Shown here: piece after piece, positions 1 to 8,112 of the stretch
How positions within the stretch are numbered: the stretch's first letter is position 1
Layout of the letters: each line of letters starts with the position of its first letter
Assembly: GCA_937973935.1 (NCBI GenBank)
Contig: CALJJF010000281.1
Location: 1 to 23,396 of the forward strand
Source of the DNA: MKRK01 sp001896915
GTDB lineage: Bacteria; Bacillota; Clostridia; Oscillospirales; Acutalibacteraceae
Direction: 5' to 3'
Length of the DNA: 23,396 bases
Notes under the pieces: generated by a model
Told to the model about the DNA's origin: nothing
Seen by the model: the letters and a program-made list of their open reading frames with translations, nothing else
Database searches by the model: none
Made by a program: the position numbers and the translations under genes

Positions 1-1
1 C

Positions 2-136
2 ATCGATAAAACTTCGGAATACCGCAAATCTCAGGAAAACCCCGACATTTTGAATTTGTATCAGGATTTCATCGGCGAAGCAAACTCCCCTCTGGCACAT
101 AAACTATTGCATACCACATATAAGGCAAAGAAATAG
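2..136 (+). CDS. [FeFe]-hydrogenase, C-terminal end (partial)
   Basis: The window opens inside a reading frame that gives 44 residues and then a TAG stop. The tail contains an ENPDILNLYQDFIGEA segment followed by an AHKLLHTTY segment. This is the pattern of the iron-hydrogenase small-subunit domain that closes clostridial [FeFe]-hydrogenases (known examples read roughly ENP-x-LY-x-x-FLG-EPGSHKAHELLHTHY). Such enzymes reduce protons or oxidise H2 with ferredoxin or NADH in the cytoplasm. The H-cluster cysteine motifs lie outside the window, so the subgroup (monomeric or NADH-dependent multimeric) cannot be decided. A rho-independent terminator follows directly, so this is the last gene of its transcript. 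The family call rests on this short tail alone. Confidence 0.8.
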   Translation: MDKTSEYRKSQENPDILNLYQDFIGEANSPLAHKLLHTTYKAKK

Positions 137-145
137 AATTATACA

Positions 146-178
146 TAAAAAAAACACTGCTTTGGCGGTGTTTTTTTA
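146..178 (+). terminator. Rho-independent terminator of the hydrogenase gene
   Basis: An AAACACTGC arm, a TTTG loop and a GCGGTGTTT arm (one T-G pair) lead straight into a run of seven T. It starts about 10 bases after the hydrogenase stop and separates it from the BlaI promoter. Confidence 0.85.
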
Positions 179-206
179 AATTTTTGCAAAAATGGTTAAA
201 AAAGGG

Positions 207-235
207 TTGACAAATTCGTACTACAAGCGTAGAAT
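207..235 (+). promoter_or_regulatory. Promoter of the blaI-like/M56 operon
   Basis: A perfect -35 box TTGACA (207-212) is followed after exactly 17 bases by TAGAAT (230-235), a one-mismatch -10 box. The first operator-like element sits over the spacer and -10 box, so repressor binding there should block RNA polymerase. Confidence 0.85.
219..232 (+). promoter_or_regulatory. BlaI/MecI-type operator 1
   Basis: TACTACAAGCGTAG contains the dyad CTAC-N4-GTAG. This matches the TACTACA...TGTAGTA style of BlaI/MecI operators. It overlaps the promoter spacer and -10 box. The same element recurs 24 bases downstream. Confidence 0.8.
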
Positions 236-242
236 GATAATG

Positions 243-256
243 TACTACAAACGTAG
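243..256 (+). promoter_or_regulatory. BlaI/MecI-type operator 2
   Basis: TACTACAAACGTAG is a near copy of operator 1 with one base changed in the spacer. It lies between the -10 box and the ribosome binding site. Two copies 24 bases apart suggest two repressor dimers on the same or nearby face, as in bla and mec control regions. Confidence 0.8.
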
Positions 257-270
257 AAAGAGGGATGCGG

Positions 271-633
271 ATGGAAATCAGGTTAAGCGATGCGGAAATT
301 ACGGTGATGCAGCTGCTTTGGAAGAATGGCGATATGCGCGCCTCCGAACTGGCGGAAGCGGCGAAGGCGGAAAAGGGCTGGGAGAAAAACACAACCTATA
401 CACTGATCAACCGTTTGATTAAGAAAAACGCTGTTGAACGAATAGACCCGGATTTTAACTGTAAAGCGTTGGTGGATGAGACTATGATCAGAAAAACAGA
501 GGCTAAGGGGCTACTGGATAAATTGTACAGCGGTTCGTTTAATCTGTTTGTACAGTCATTTTTAAAGGATGAAACAATTACCGATGATGAAATGGATGAA
601 CTGGTTAAAATCATCAACGAGAAAAGAAGGTGA
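271..633 (+). CDS. BlaI/MecI-family transcriptional repressor
   Basis: This is a 120-residue winged-helix repressor. The N-terminal part (about residues 1-75) carries the family signature: LSDAEITVMQLLWKNG, then the KNTTYTLINRL recognition-helix region, then a KKNAVERI wing. The C-terminal 45 residues form the helical dimerisation arm. In this family, dimers hold the operon off until the partner M56 protease triggers their cleavage. The ATG at 271 is chosen because AAAGAGGG at 257-264 is correctly spaced from it. The ATG at 265 would almost touch that site. It is followed after only 4 bases by the M56 gene, so the two are co-transcribed. Two operator-like dyads in its own promoter point to autorepression. 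No beta-lactamase gene is visible here, so the regulated trait is unknown. Confidence 0.9.
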   Translation: MEIRLSDAEITVMQLLWKNGDMRASELAEAAKAEKGWEKNTTYTLINRLIKKNAVERIDPDFNCKALVDETMIRKTEAKGLLDKLYSGSFNLFVQSFLKDETITDDEMDELVKIINEKRR

Positions 634-637
634 GTAA

Positions 638-2407
638 ATGGCAGTGCAGATATTTCAGGCAATACTGGAGATGTCCTTTGTCGCTTCTGTAATGATTCTG
701 GTTGTTTTTGTAATTCGCGGGGTGCTTAAAAAGCAGATGCCGAAAACGTTGTTGCTTTGCTTATGGGCAATGGTTTTGCTAAAGCTTTTGGTGCCTTTTT
801 CGGTTTCGTCTCCATTTAGCATGTATAATTATGTGGATGCGCCGAGTGCGGTTGTGGGTGCGCCTGTAAATATGGGGATTGAACAACTGGGTGATCTTCC
901 GCACAACAATGATGCTGACAGCAAAGCAAGCACTACCGCAGTTCAACCACAAGCACAACCGGAAAAAGCAGAAAACCCGGTGAAGGTTTTGCCAATAAAA
1001 CGTGGCGTCAGTGCTCAATTTGTCTTTTCGTTGATATGGCTTTTCGGCACAGGGGTTTCTTTCTTGTTTTTTACAGCTGCGGTTGTTGTTTCCGGTAAGC
1101 GTTTGCAAAACCTGAAGCCGTATCACAACGAATGGGCAGAAGGATTGATCAAACAAAAGGTAAAGCTGTTTACTACAGAAGAAGTCACTACCCCGCTGTT
1201 AACGGGAATTTGGAATCCCAAAATCATATTGCCAGGGGATATTGATGAGATAGGCAAAAAACAATTGAAATACATTCTGTCACATGAAATGGCGCACATC
1301 AGACGAATGGATAATTTATGGAACCTAGTCGCATTGTTAGCGGTTTGTATCCACTGGTTCAATCCCTTGGTCTGGGTATCCTACGGACTGTTTAAAAAAG
1401 ACATAGAAACGGCATGTGACGAAACGGTGCTGAAGCAATATGGGGAAAAAGAGAAGGGAAACTACGCAGAGACAATTTTGAGTTACCTGAAAAAACAGAA
1501 AAATAAGGTGACTTTTGTCGTCGGGTTCGGGCATACATCGATAAAGGATAGGGTGTTATGTATTATGAAATTTAAGAAGGCAAAACGGACAGGGATTATT
1601 ATTTCAGTCGCACTTGTACTGGTTGTCGCATCTGTTTTGGGCACTAGTGCAATTGTAACCGGTTCTGAAAAGAAAAATAAAATTTCTTCACAAGCCATTC
1701 ATGAAAAAACCGTAAAAATGCCGACCACGACAAGCACAACACACATGCAAATGGAAACAACTGCTGCAGTGAAACCAACGACAATGGGGGTAGCCAACGC
1801 TTCTAATGTGAGCGATAAGTCGCAAATTCTGAAGACGGAAGCCAATGACGGAACGATATTTCCCACAAGCATGAAGATAAAAGCCGCTTCCAACGTTTAT
1901 GATGTGAAATATGGGGGATGTTTTGCAGGAACTGTTCATTTTATGGTAGAGTTTGAACCACGCAATGCAAATGCAGAAGTTACATGGTCATCCAACAATG
2001 CAGAAGCCATTCCCATTGACGAAAATGGACGGGCTGAGTCGTTGATACATGGGAGGCGTGCGATTATTACAGCTAAGACAAACAGCGGCTTGACAGCGCA
2101 ATTTGAAATAGGCGTGTTTGGTATAGGGTGCATAGAACCAAATAGAATCCCACAAGTTGTAGGCATTGCGGGCAAGGACAAATATGACAATATATCAATG
2201 CAAAAAGAGGAGTCTCGTTCTTTCACAGCGACAATTACACCACGTGATTCATACATTCAAACAATCATATGGAGTTCCAGTGATCCTTCTGCTGTTTCTG
2301 TCAGTGATAATGGTACGATTACTGCGCATAAATCCGGAAGCAGAGTTTTGATAAAAGCAACTTGTTACAATGGGGTGTATGATTATGTATATGTGAATGT
2401 GAACTGA
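638..2407 (+). CDS. M56-family (BlaR1-like) membrane metalloprotease with C-terminal Ig-like domains
   Basis: This 589-residue protein is a candidate sensor-transducer partner of the BlaI-like repressor. Predicted membrane helices lie near residues 5-27, 36-57, 127-151 and 318-341, with another hydrophobic segment near 227-249. The zinc protease signature HEMAH is at 216-220, with a downstream glutamate in DIETACDE (E257) as likely third ligand. After the last helix comes a Thr-rich linker (about 343-395) and then two beta-rich repeats (about 410-495 and 505-589). These contain VTWSSNNAEAIPIDENG and IIWSSSDPSAVSVSDNG-type motifs characteristic of bacterial Ig-like (Big_2) domains. True BlaR1 proteins carry a penicillin-binding domain with an SxxK serine at this position, and none is seen. 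The inferred role is sensing something other than a beta-lactam at the cell surface, then inactivating BlaI. Family and active site are secure; the signal is not known. Confidence 0.88.
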   Translation: MAVQIFQAILEMSFVASVMILVVFVIRGVLKKQMPKTLLLCLWAMVLLKLLVPFSVSSPFSMYNYVDAPSAVVGAPVNMGIEQLGDLPHNNDADSKASTTAVQPQAQPEKAENPVKVLPIKRGVSAQFVFSLIWLFGTGVSFLFFTAAVVVSGKRLQNLKPYHNEWAEGLIKQKVKLFTTEEVTTPLLTGIWNPKIILPGDIDEIGKKQLKYILSHEMAHIRRMDNLWNLVALLAVCIHWFNPLVWVSYGLFKKDIETACDETVLKQYGEKEKGNYAETILSYLKKQKNKVTFVVGFGHTSIKDRVLCIMKFKKAKRTGIIISVALVLVVASVLGTSAIVTGSEKKNKISSQAIHEKTVKMPTTTSTTHMQMETTAAVKPTTMGVANASNVSDKSQILKTEANDGTIFPTSMKIKAASNVYDVKYGGCFAGTVHFMVEFEPRNANAEVTWSSNNAEAIPIDENGRAESLIHGRRAIITAKTNSGLTAQFEIGVFGIGCIEPNRIPQVVGIAGKDKYDNISMQKEESRSFTATITPRDSYIQTIIWSSSDPSAVSVSDNGTITAHKSGSRVLIKATCYNGVYDYVYVNVN

Positions 2408-2654
2408 TACCCTTTGGTGGTGTTTTTCCTTTTCGAGATAACGATGAGTGTTTTCTATGATTCTGAATGGGCGACAGAAAATGCTGATGCATTGGAAACC
2501 GGACATGGCGGGATTCTTTTTGTATTTTGTCACATAGATAAGGTATCCATGTAATTTGGCATTTCAGAGCAATGTTATTACGGCATACACTGTTTCTACA
2601 GCTTTTCGTCAGGGGATTTTTAGTTAGAATTCGCGAATTTTTCGCTCTTAGCAG
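2408..2654. other. Mostly non-coding gap with one doubtful small ORF
   Basis: No secure gene is seen between the M56 gene and the next promoter. A 36-codon frame (ATG 2444 to TAA 2554, beginning MSVFYDSEWATENADALE) is open but has no convincing ribosome site, so it is either a remnant or chance. A perfect 12-base palindrome AATTCGCGAATT lies at 2628-2639, just upstream of the oxidoreductase promoter, and could be an operator. The T-run near 2422-2426 is preceded only by a 3-4 base stem, so it is a poor terminator. Confidence 0.4.
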
Positions 2655-2683
2655 TTGTCTTTTATTATGAATACCGCTATAAT
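2655..2683 (+). promoter_or_regulatory. Promoter of the FAD oxidoreductase gene
   Basis: TTGTCT (2655-2660) and a perfect TATAAT (2678-2683) are separated by 17 bases. A ribosome site AAGGGG (2726-2731) follows, well spaced from the ATG at 2741. Confidence 0.8.
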
Positions 2684-2740
2684 AAGAAAATGAATTAATG
2701 TGGAACATAATAAAAGTCATATAACAAGGGGATAGGGCAA

Positions 2741-4072
2741 ATGTATGCAGTAAACAGGCTAGTACCGTTATCGGATGGTTGGGATGTTATTGTTGTGGGC
2801 GGCGGTCCCGCAGGGTGCACCGCGGCGGCAGCGGCGGCACGGGAGGGTGCAAAGACCCTGTTGGTGGAAGCCACCGGTGCCTTGGGCGGAATGGGAACCT
2901 CCGGACTGATTCCGGCATGGTGTCCTTTTTCCGACCTGGAAAAGATCATATACCGTGGGTTGGGGGAACAGATTTTTAACCGCCTGAAGGAAGGCATGCC
3001 CCATATCCCCAAAGATAAACTGGACTGGGTGGAGATTGAACCGGAACTGCTAAAACGCATTTACGACGATGTTGTGGTTTCCTCCGGCGCCGAAATTTTG
3101 TTCAACACCACTCTGAGCGGAGTAGACACTGATGATAACGGTAAGGTCACCGGGATATTGCTTTCCAACAAAAACGGATTGACCGCATACCAAGCCAAGG
3201 TTTATGTAGACTGTACCGGGGACGGTGATCTGGCTGCATGGGCTGGGGCTGAATATGAAAAGGGCGATGCCGAGACAGGGGATATGCAGGCAGCAACTCT
3301 TTGCTTTGTATTGACCAATGTGGATGAATATGCCTATCGTTATTTGGGGAATCTTTACGGCGGTAACCCGGAAAGCCCCATTCATGCCATTCTAAAAAGT
3401 GGTAAATACCCGCTGATCAAAGACACTCATTTGTGCCATTCCCTCATCGGACCGGGCACTGTGGGCTTCAACGCCGGTCATATTTGGGGTGTGGACAACA
3501 CAAAACCGGAAAGCGTTTCCGCCGCTTTGGTGGAAGGCAGAAAAATGGCGGAACAGTTCAAACAGGGGTTACAGGAATTTTTCCCCGCTGCTTTTGGCAA
3601 CGCTCATCTGGCGGTGACAGCGCCTTTATTGGGCATCAGGGAAACCAGAAGAATCATCGGTGATTATGTTCTGACCGCCGAGGATTATTTGGCAAGACAG
3701 AGCTTTGCCGATGAAATATGCAGAAATAGTTATTATATCGATATCCACAGAACGCCGAAGGAAAAAGCACATGATGCCGCGACAGGGACGAAAAAGGAAT
3801 TTGAACGGTACGGCAAAGGGGAGTCCCATGGCATTCCATACCGCTGTCTCACCCCGAAGGGGCTTGACAATGTTCTGGTTGCCGGTCGCGCCATTTCCTG
3901 TGACCGTGTAATTTTGGGCAGCGTCCGGGTGATGCCCACCTGCCTTGCCACCGGGGAAGCCGCCGGTCTGGCAGCCGCACTGGCCACACAAGCCGTGAAT
4001 GTCAATGTTCATACGGTTGATACAGAAACACTGCGTAACCGGCTGAAAGAAGAAGGGCAGTATTTGCCCTGA
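2741..4072 (+). CDS. FAD-dependent oxidoreductase (FAD_oxidored family)
   Basis: This 443-residue soluble flavoprotein starts with a dinucleotide-binding Rossmann fold: DVIVVGGGPAGCTAA, with the GxGxxG glycines at 20-25 and an acidic residue in LLVEATGALGG closing the second strand. CTGDGDLAAWAGA (158-170) is the second family motif. ETRRIIGDYVL (301-311) and LVAGRAISCDRVILGSVR (379-396) with ATGEAAGLAA (403-412) complete the C-terminal FAD-binding half. The set matches the PF12831-type family, whose members are often annotated only as FAD-dependent oxidoreductase or fumarate-reductase-like proteins. The substrate cannot be read from sequence. It has its own promoter and terminator, so it is a single-gene transcript. 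The lack of a signal peptide suggests a cytoplasmic location. Confidence 0.88.
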   Translation: MYAVNRLVPLSDGWDVIVVGGGPAGCTAAAAAAREGAKTLLVEATGALGGMGTSGLIPAWCPFSDLEKIIYRGLGEQIFNRLKEGMPHIPKDKLDWVEIEPELLKRIYDDVVVSSGAEILFNTTLSGVDTDDNGKVTGILLSNKNGLTAYQAKVYVDCTGDGDLAAWAGAEYEKGDAETGDMQAATLCFVLTNVDEYAYRYLGNLYGGNPESPIHAILKSGKYPLIKDTHLCHSLIGPGTVGFNAGHIWGVDNTKPESVSAALVEGRKMAEQFKQGLQEFFPAAFGNAHLAVTAPLLGIRETRRIIGDYVLTAEDYLARQSFADEICRNSYYIDIHRTPKEKAHDAATGTKKEFERYGKGESHGIPYRCLTPKGLDNVLVAGRAISCDRVILGSVRVMPTCLATGEAAGLAAALATQAVNVNVHTVDTETLRNRLKEEGQYLP

Positions 4073-4084
4073 TTATATTAAAAG

Positions 4085-4125
4085 AAAGCGCTGTAATGAT
4101 GTTGAGTCGTTACAGCGCTTTTTTA
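4085..4125 (+). terminator. Rho-independent terminator of the FAD oxidoreductase
   Basis: AAGCGCTGTAA pairs perfectly with TTACAGCGCTT across a 13-base loop and is followed by six T, starting 13 bases after the stop codon. Confidence 0.92.
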
Positions 4126-4326
4126 ATTGGTGGAAATAAAACAAGACGACTTGGTTTTTCTATGAATAGAATAAGTGCATATGCAAGGATTCTCTGATAA
4201 TTACTATATTCTAACAAGAGTTTAACGGGATGCTATGATACAGTTAACATTCTTTCTTTATCATTGTACCAAAGATGCGGAAAGGCATGAAACACGCTCA
4301 ATTGAGAAAGAAAGGACTGGATAACA

Positions 4327-7194
4327 ATGAAAAACAAACTCTATTCATTTTTACTAGTGGCAGCCATTTTGGTATCAGGGATGCTAGGCAACATGTCCTT
4401 GGTGAGTGCGCTGGCCGGTAACAATGAAGGTGACGGCAAATTTACCATTGCTGTCATACCCGACACACAGCAGGAGGTATTACCCAACACCACAGCACTG
4501 ACAAACAAAATATTCAAAAATCGTACACAGTGGCTTGTAAATCATAAGGATGAACTTGATTTGCGCTTCGTGGCCCATACCGGCGACGTGATCAACGGCA
4601 ACCCCACCGACAATTCCTATATCAAGGTTGCTTCGGAGGCAATGCAGGTGCTTGATGATTCCGGCATCCCCAATGCGTTGGCACTGGGCGGCATCGACAC
4701 CGCTGCTGTTTTGCCCGGCGGCTCTGCCGCGCCCGGACAGACAAATGTTCTCGTTCGCGATACAAGTGTGTTCAATACATTTTTCCCGACAACACGCTAT
4801 CCCGGAATTGAAACATTTGAACCCAATAAAATTGACAACAGCTATCAGACCTTCACTGCCGAGGGAACAAAATGGCTGATGCTGACCTTAGAGGTATGGC
4901 CCCGTACGGAGGCTATCAATTGGGCAAAGGGTGTTGTTGCCAGCCATCCCGACTACAATGTTATCATCAACACCCATGAATTTTTAGACAGCAAAAATGT
5001 AATTTCCACCAGTTCGGGTTATGGTTCCAACACGCCGGTATACCTGTTCGACAATTTGGTGAAAGTATACCCGAACATCCGCTTTGTCCTTTGCGGAAAT
5101 AACAATTCAACGAAAGCAGGAAGCCGCGCGGACAAAGGTGTCAACGGAAACACGATCATTTCCATTCGTGGCTGCTTCCAAAGCTCAACAAACAATCCGG
5201 TTCAGCTACTGGAGATTGATGTGAAAAACGGAACGGCGAACAGCCGGTTTTATGCCCCTTTCGACGGTTACACATGGAATGAATATACCAAAACCTTTTC
5301 GGGTCTTTCCTTTGAAGCCATCACTGTGGAAAGTGTCATCGCAAAAATAGACGCACTTCCGGCAAACATTACTTTGGCAAGCAAAAGTGCAGTACAAGCT
5401 GCAAGGGCGGCTTATAATATGCTGACCACGGCACAAATGCTATTGGTTACCAATTCGAATCGATTAACCGACGCAGAAAAAGTGATTGCAGACCTGTCTG
5501 CAGAAGTCAAATTCACGATTGCTGTCATTCCCGATACCCAGCAGGAGTTGACAATATCCGATGCAATCAACAGGGAGTTTTTTAAAAACCGCACAAATTG
5601 GCTGGTTGCCAATCGAGAATCACTGGATTTGCGCATGGTCATACAGACCGGAGATTTGGTAAACTGGGACACACCCATGCATGAGCAATATGAGCTTGGG
5701 TCCGCTGCCATGAAGGTACTGGACGATGCGAAAATTCCCAATGCCGTGACCATTGGCAATCATGACACAGCGGCTGTCGGTGTTGGCGGATCCGCCGCAG
5801 ACCCGACAAACACCAAAACTCTGGTACGTAACACAACAACGTTTAATACATACTTTCCGGTTAGTCGTTATCCGGGAATCGTAACCTTTGAACCCAACAA
5901 GGTGGATAATGCTTACAGAACCTTTACGGCATCCGGGAAGAATTGGCTGGTTCTGACCCTGGAGCTATGGCCGCGGGCAGAAGTTGTCAACTGGGCAAAG
6001 ACCGTTGTGGCCAGCCATCCTTTCTACAATGTAATTGTTTCCACCCATTCTTATCTGGACGGTTCGGGAAACATCTATCAAAAATCCGATTACGGCGAAA
6101 CTTCTCCTCAATACTTGTATGACAATCTGATCAAGCTTTATCCCAATATCAAAATGGTGCTTTGCGGACACACCGGTGTGGCAGGCAGTCGTGTGGATAC
6201 AGGTGTTAACGGTAATAAGATTGTAACGGTCCTTGGCTGTTTCCACAGCAACTCCAATAACCCGGTGCAGTTATTGGAGATCGATACCTATGACAATTCT
6301 GTCAGCACAAGAGCGTTTGCGCCGCTGGATGGATATGTATGGAATGAATACAAGAAAACCTTTGACCAGATGAATTTTGTGGATCCCATTGACAAATCAC
6401 AGTTAAAATCGACGATTGACAATGCACAGTTGCTGTTGAATGACGCGGTAACGGGAACCCATCCGGGAAATTATCCGCAGAGTTCCATTGACGAGCTGCA
6501 AGGTGCAATCAATGCCGCAGTTGCCGTATACAACGATGAGATGGCAGACGGCACCGCTGTGGCGACCGTCAATTCTGCACTGACCGGTGCGGTGGATACC
6601 TTCAAAAGCAAATTCCAACCCCATACAGCCGCAATCAGCATTGACAGTGAAACAGTATATGTCGAAAACGACAACATCATCAAAGCCACGGTAACGGTGA
6701 AGGATGTAAAGGACACCAATGTATTTCGGGCGAATGTTGAATATGACCCTGCCGTGCTCGAAATTGTTGAGACAAAAATACTTGTGGATGACGCGGTGTT
6801 CAGTCAAACATCTGAACACAACGGTGTTATAACAATACTGATCGGCACAAAGGAATATCACAGCTACTCCTCCAAGAATATCGTTGAAATCACCTTCAAG
6901 GTCCGCAAGAACGAAAGTGCTGTAACACACATCGGCTTATCCAAAGTGGAAAGCGCCATTCAATCGGGGGAAAATGCAGAAGATATTTTAATCCCGATTA
7001 CCCAAAACGACTGCTTATTGACCATCAAAACAGTGAAAGAATTGTGCGACCTGAATCACGATTCGGTCATCACCTTGGCCGACCTTTCCCTTGCACTTGC
7101 CAATTATCAAAAAACCGGTGCAGGAGACGCCAATCTGGACGGAATCGTTGACACAGCCGATTATATTATCATAGCAGGATATCTGGTTGGCTGA
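4327..7194 (+). CDS. Secreted tandem metallophosphoesterase with cohesin-like and dockerin domains
   Basis: This 955-residue exported protein has a signal peptide at about 1-30. Two calcineurin-like metallophosphoesterase domains follow (about 38-325 and 395-685) and are clearly duplicates: both open with FTIAVIPDTQQE. The second keeps TGDLVN (441-446), GNHD (477-480), THSY (573-576) and CGHTG (613-617). In the first, GNHD has become GGID (121-124) and the last histidine site reads CGNNN (256-260), so it is probably inactive. A helical linker of a kind common in Firmicutes surface proteins joins them (about 334-393), and a second helical segment is at 688-762. A cohesin-like beta domain (about 767-903) is followed by a type I-like dockerin (906-955) with two calcium loops, D908-N910-D912-D919 and D934-N936-D938-D945. 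The likely role is hydrolysis of extracellular phosphoesters or nucleotides while docked in a multiprotein complex. The substrate is unknown. The ribosome site is GAAAGGA, ahead of the ATG at 4327. Confidence 0.9.
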   Translation: MKNKLYSFLLVAAILVSGMLGNMSLVSALAGNNEGDGKFTIAVIPDTQQEVLPNTTALTNKIFKNRTQWLVNHKDELDLRFVAHTGDVINGNPTDNSYIKVASEAMQVLDDSGIPNALALGGIDTAAVLPGGSAAPGQTNVLVRDTSVFNTFFPTTRYPGIETFEPNKIDNSYQTFTAEGTKWLMLTLEVWPRTEAINWAKGVVASHPDYNVIINTHEFLDSKNVISTSSGYGSNTPVYLFDNLVKVYPNIRFVLCGNNNSTKAGSRADKGVNGNTIISIRGCFQSSTNNPVQLLEIDVKNGTANSRFYAPFDGYTWNEYTKTFSGLSFEAITVESVIAKIDALPANITLASKSAVQAARAAYNMLTTAQMLLVTNSNRLTDAEKVIADLSAEVKFTIAVIPDTQQELTISDAINREFFKNRTNWLVANRESLDLRMVIQTGDLVNWDTPMHEQYELGSAAMKVLDDAKIPNAVTIGNHDTAAVGVGGSAADPTNTKTLVRNTTTFNTYFPVSRYPGIVTFEPNKVDNAYRTFTASGKNWLVLTLELWPRAEVVNWAKTVVASHPFYNVIVSTHSYLDGSGNIYQKSDYGETSPQYLYDNLIKLYPNIKMVLCGHTGVAGSRVDTGVNGNKIVTVLGCFHSNSNNPVQLLEIDTYDNSVSTRAFAPLDGYVWNEYKKTFDQMNFVDPIDKSQLKSTIDNAQLLLNDAVTGTHPGNYPQSSIDELQGAINAAVAVYNDEMADGTAVATVNSALTGAVDTFKSKFQPHTAAISIDSETVYVENDNIIKATVTVKDVKDTNVFRANVEYDPAVLEIVETKILVDDAVFSQTSEHNGVITILIGTKEYHSYSSKNIVEITFKVRKNESAVTHIGLSKVESAIQSGENAEDILIPITQNDCLLTIKTVKELCDLNHDSVITLADLSLALANYQKTGAGDANLDGIVDTADYIIIAGYLVG

Positions 7195-7228
7195 GTCTAC
7201 TTGTAGAAAACCGCATTCACCATAACAG

Positions 7229-7262
7229 AAATGTCCGGTACCGTTTGCGGTACCGGACATTT
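7229..7262. terminator. Strong hairpin between convergent genes
   Basis: A perfect 13-base stem (ATGTCCGGTACCG and its complement) closes on a TTTG loop. It sits between the phosphoesterase stop and the converging nucleotidyltransferase stop. The flanking T-runs are short in both directions, so it may serve as a weak bidirectional terminator or a processing and stability element. Confidence 0.65.
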
Positions 7263-7281
7263 CATCACAGCGGGTTTTGTT

Positions 7282-8112
7282 TTATTCTGCCAGAACCGAA
7301 AGCAGATTACTGCCCGGTGAAAGAGATGGATTGTTTTTCGCAACCAAAAACAAAAAAGCCTGTAGCTTATGGCTTGCAGCTGTAATGCCGGTTTCGGTCA
7401 GCTCTGTGGGATAAGTTTCTTTGATTGCGTCCTGTAAAGATGGGCTGAGTGAAACAAAGGATTTGAACTGATGCAGCTTTTTTCCTTCGTTGACGATTGC
7501 AATTTCTACCGCCGCTTCCCGGGCTTCATGTAGCATGTTTGCGGCATAGATATAGTCTTCACGTTTTTGGGCGATCCGACAGCGTCTGATTCCGTTCAGA
7601 CATTTAAACAATATGTTTTCGTCTACGCTGCAGGAATCGCTCCGCTGAACAAACCGCTTGTTTTCCTCCTGTATATGGGCGGTCAATGCACCGGTTTTGT
7701 CCAGTGCGATGTTCCATTGGGATGAACAAATGATATGCTTTTGTGTGGGGCCAATGGAACAATCAATGCCCAAACCGTTTTCAAAAAACGCATTGATGCC
7801 CAGCATAAAACGGCTCCACTTGTGTTGATTCAAATAGGACGCACCGATTTCATATAAAAATCGCATCAACTCACCGTTCGCATTTACAAGATCCTCTTCG
7901 CGGGAACAAGCGGCCATCAGATCGATATCAGAATAGATATCGGTATAGCCAGCGGTGCCGGAACCGATTTGAACAACACCTTCAAACAGTTCGCTATTTT
8001 TGAAAAAGGATACTATCTTTTCGTAATATTTATCTCTTTGCTTTTCGGTGTAAATAGGAATCAACCCTTTTTGTATCAAATCATATTTTCTTAATTTCAA
8101 CCATTGTATCAC
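7282..8112 (-). CDS. Nucleotidyltransferase-superfamily protein
   Basis: The core IGSGTAGYTDIYSDIDLM is the polymerase-beta-type nucleotidyltransferase signature: a GS pair followed by two aspartates in DID, with a later candidate third carboxylate in GLGIDCSIG. The C-terminal half is helical, as in aminoglycoside and streptomycin adenylyltransferase-like proteins (about 280-290 residues). Members transfer a nucleotide to a small molecule such as an antibiotic, or to a protein, but nothing here identifies the acceptor. The start is uncertain. The open frame reaches a TTG at 8163, GTG is possible at 8112 and TTG at 8100, and there is no ATG before the catalytic core. A promoter-like pair at 8103-8131 lies over these candidates, so the true start could be still further in. 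The gene stands alone, convergent with the phosphoesterase and divergent from the lipoprotein. Confidence 0.8.
   Translation of the reverse strand: MIQWLKLRKYDLIQKGLIPIYTEKQRDKYYEKIVSFFKNSELFEGVVQIGSGTAGYTDIYSDIDLMAACSREEDLVNANGELMRFLYEIGASYLNQHKWSRFMLGINAFFENGLGIDCSIGPTQKHIICSSQWNIALDKTGALTAHIQEENKRFVQRSDSCSVDENILFKCLNGIRRCRIAQKREDYIYAANMLHEAREAAVEIAIVNEGKKLHQFKSFVSLSPSLQDAIKETYPTELTETGITAASHKLQAFLFLVAKNNPSLSPGSNLLSVLAE

Noticed and set aside
2319..2720. Minus-strand frames of 133 and 94 codons across the gap after the M56 gene
   Set aside because: They run antisense through the oxidoreductase promoter and the end of the M56 gene, with no ribosome site or recognisable protein.
6403..6930. 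175-codon minus-strand frame inside the phosphoesterase gene
   Set aside because: It is a shadow of the cohesin-like region. It has no start signals and the plus-strand domains are clear.
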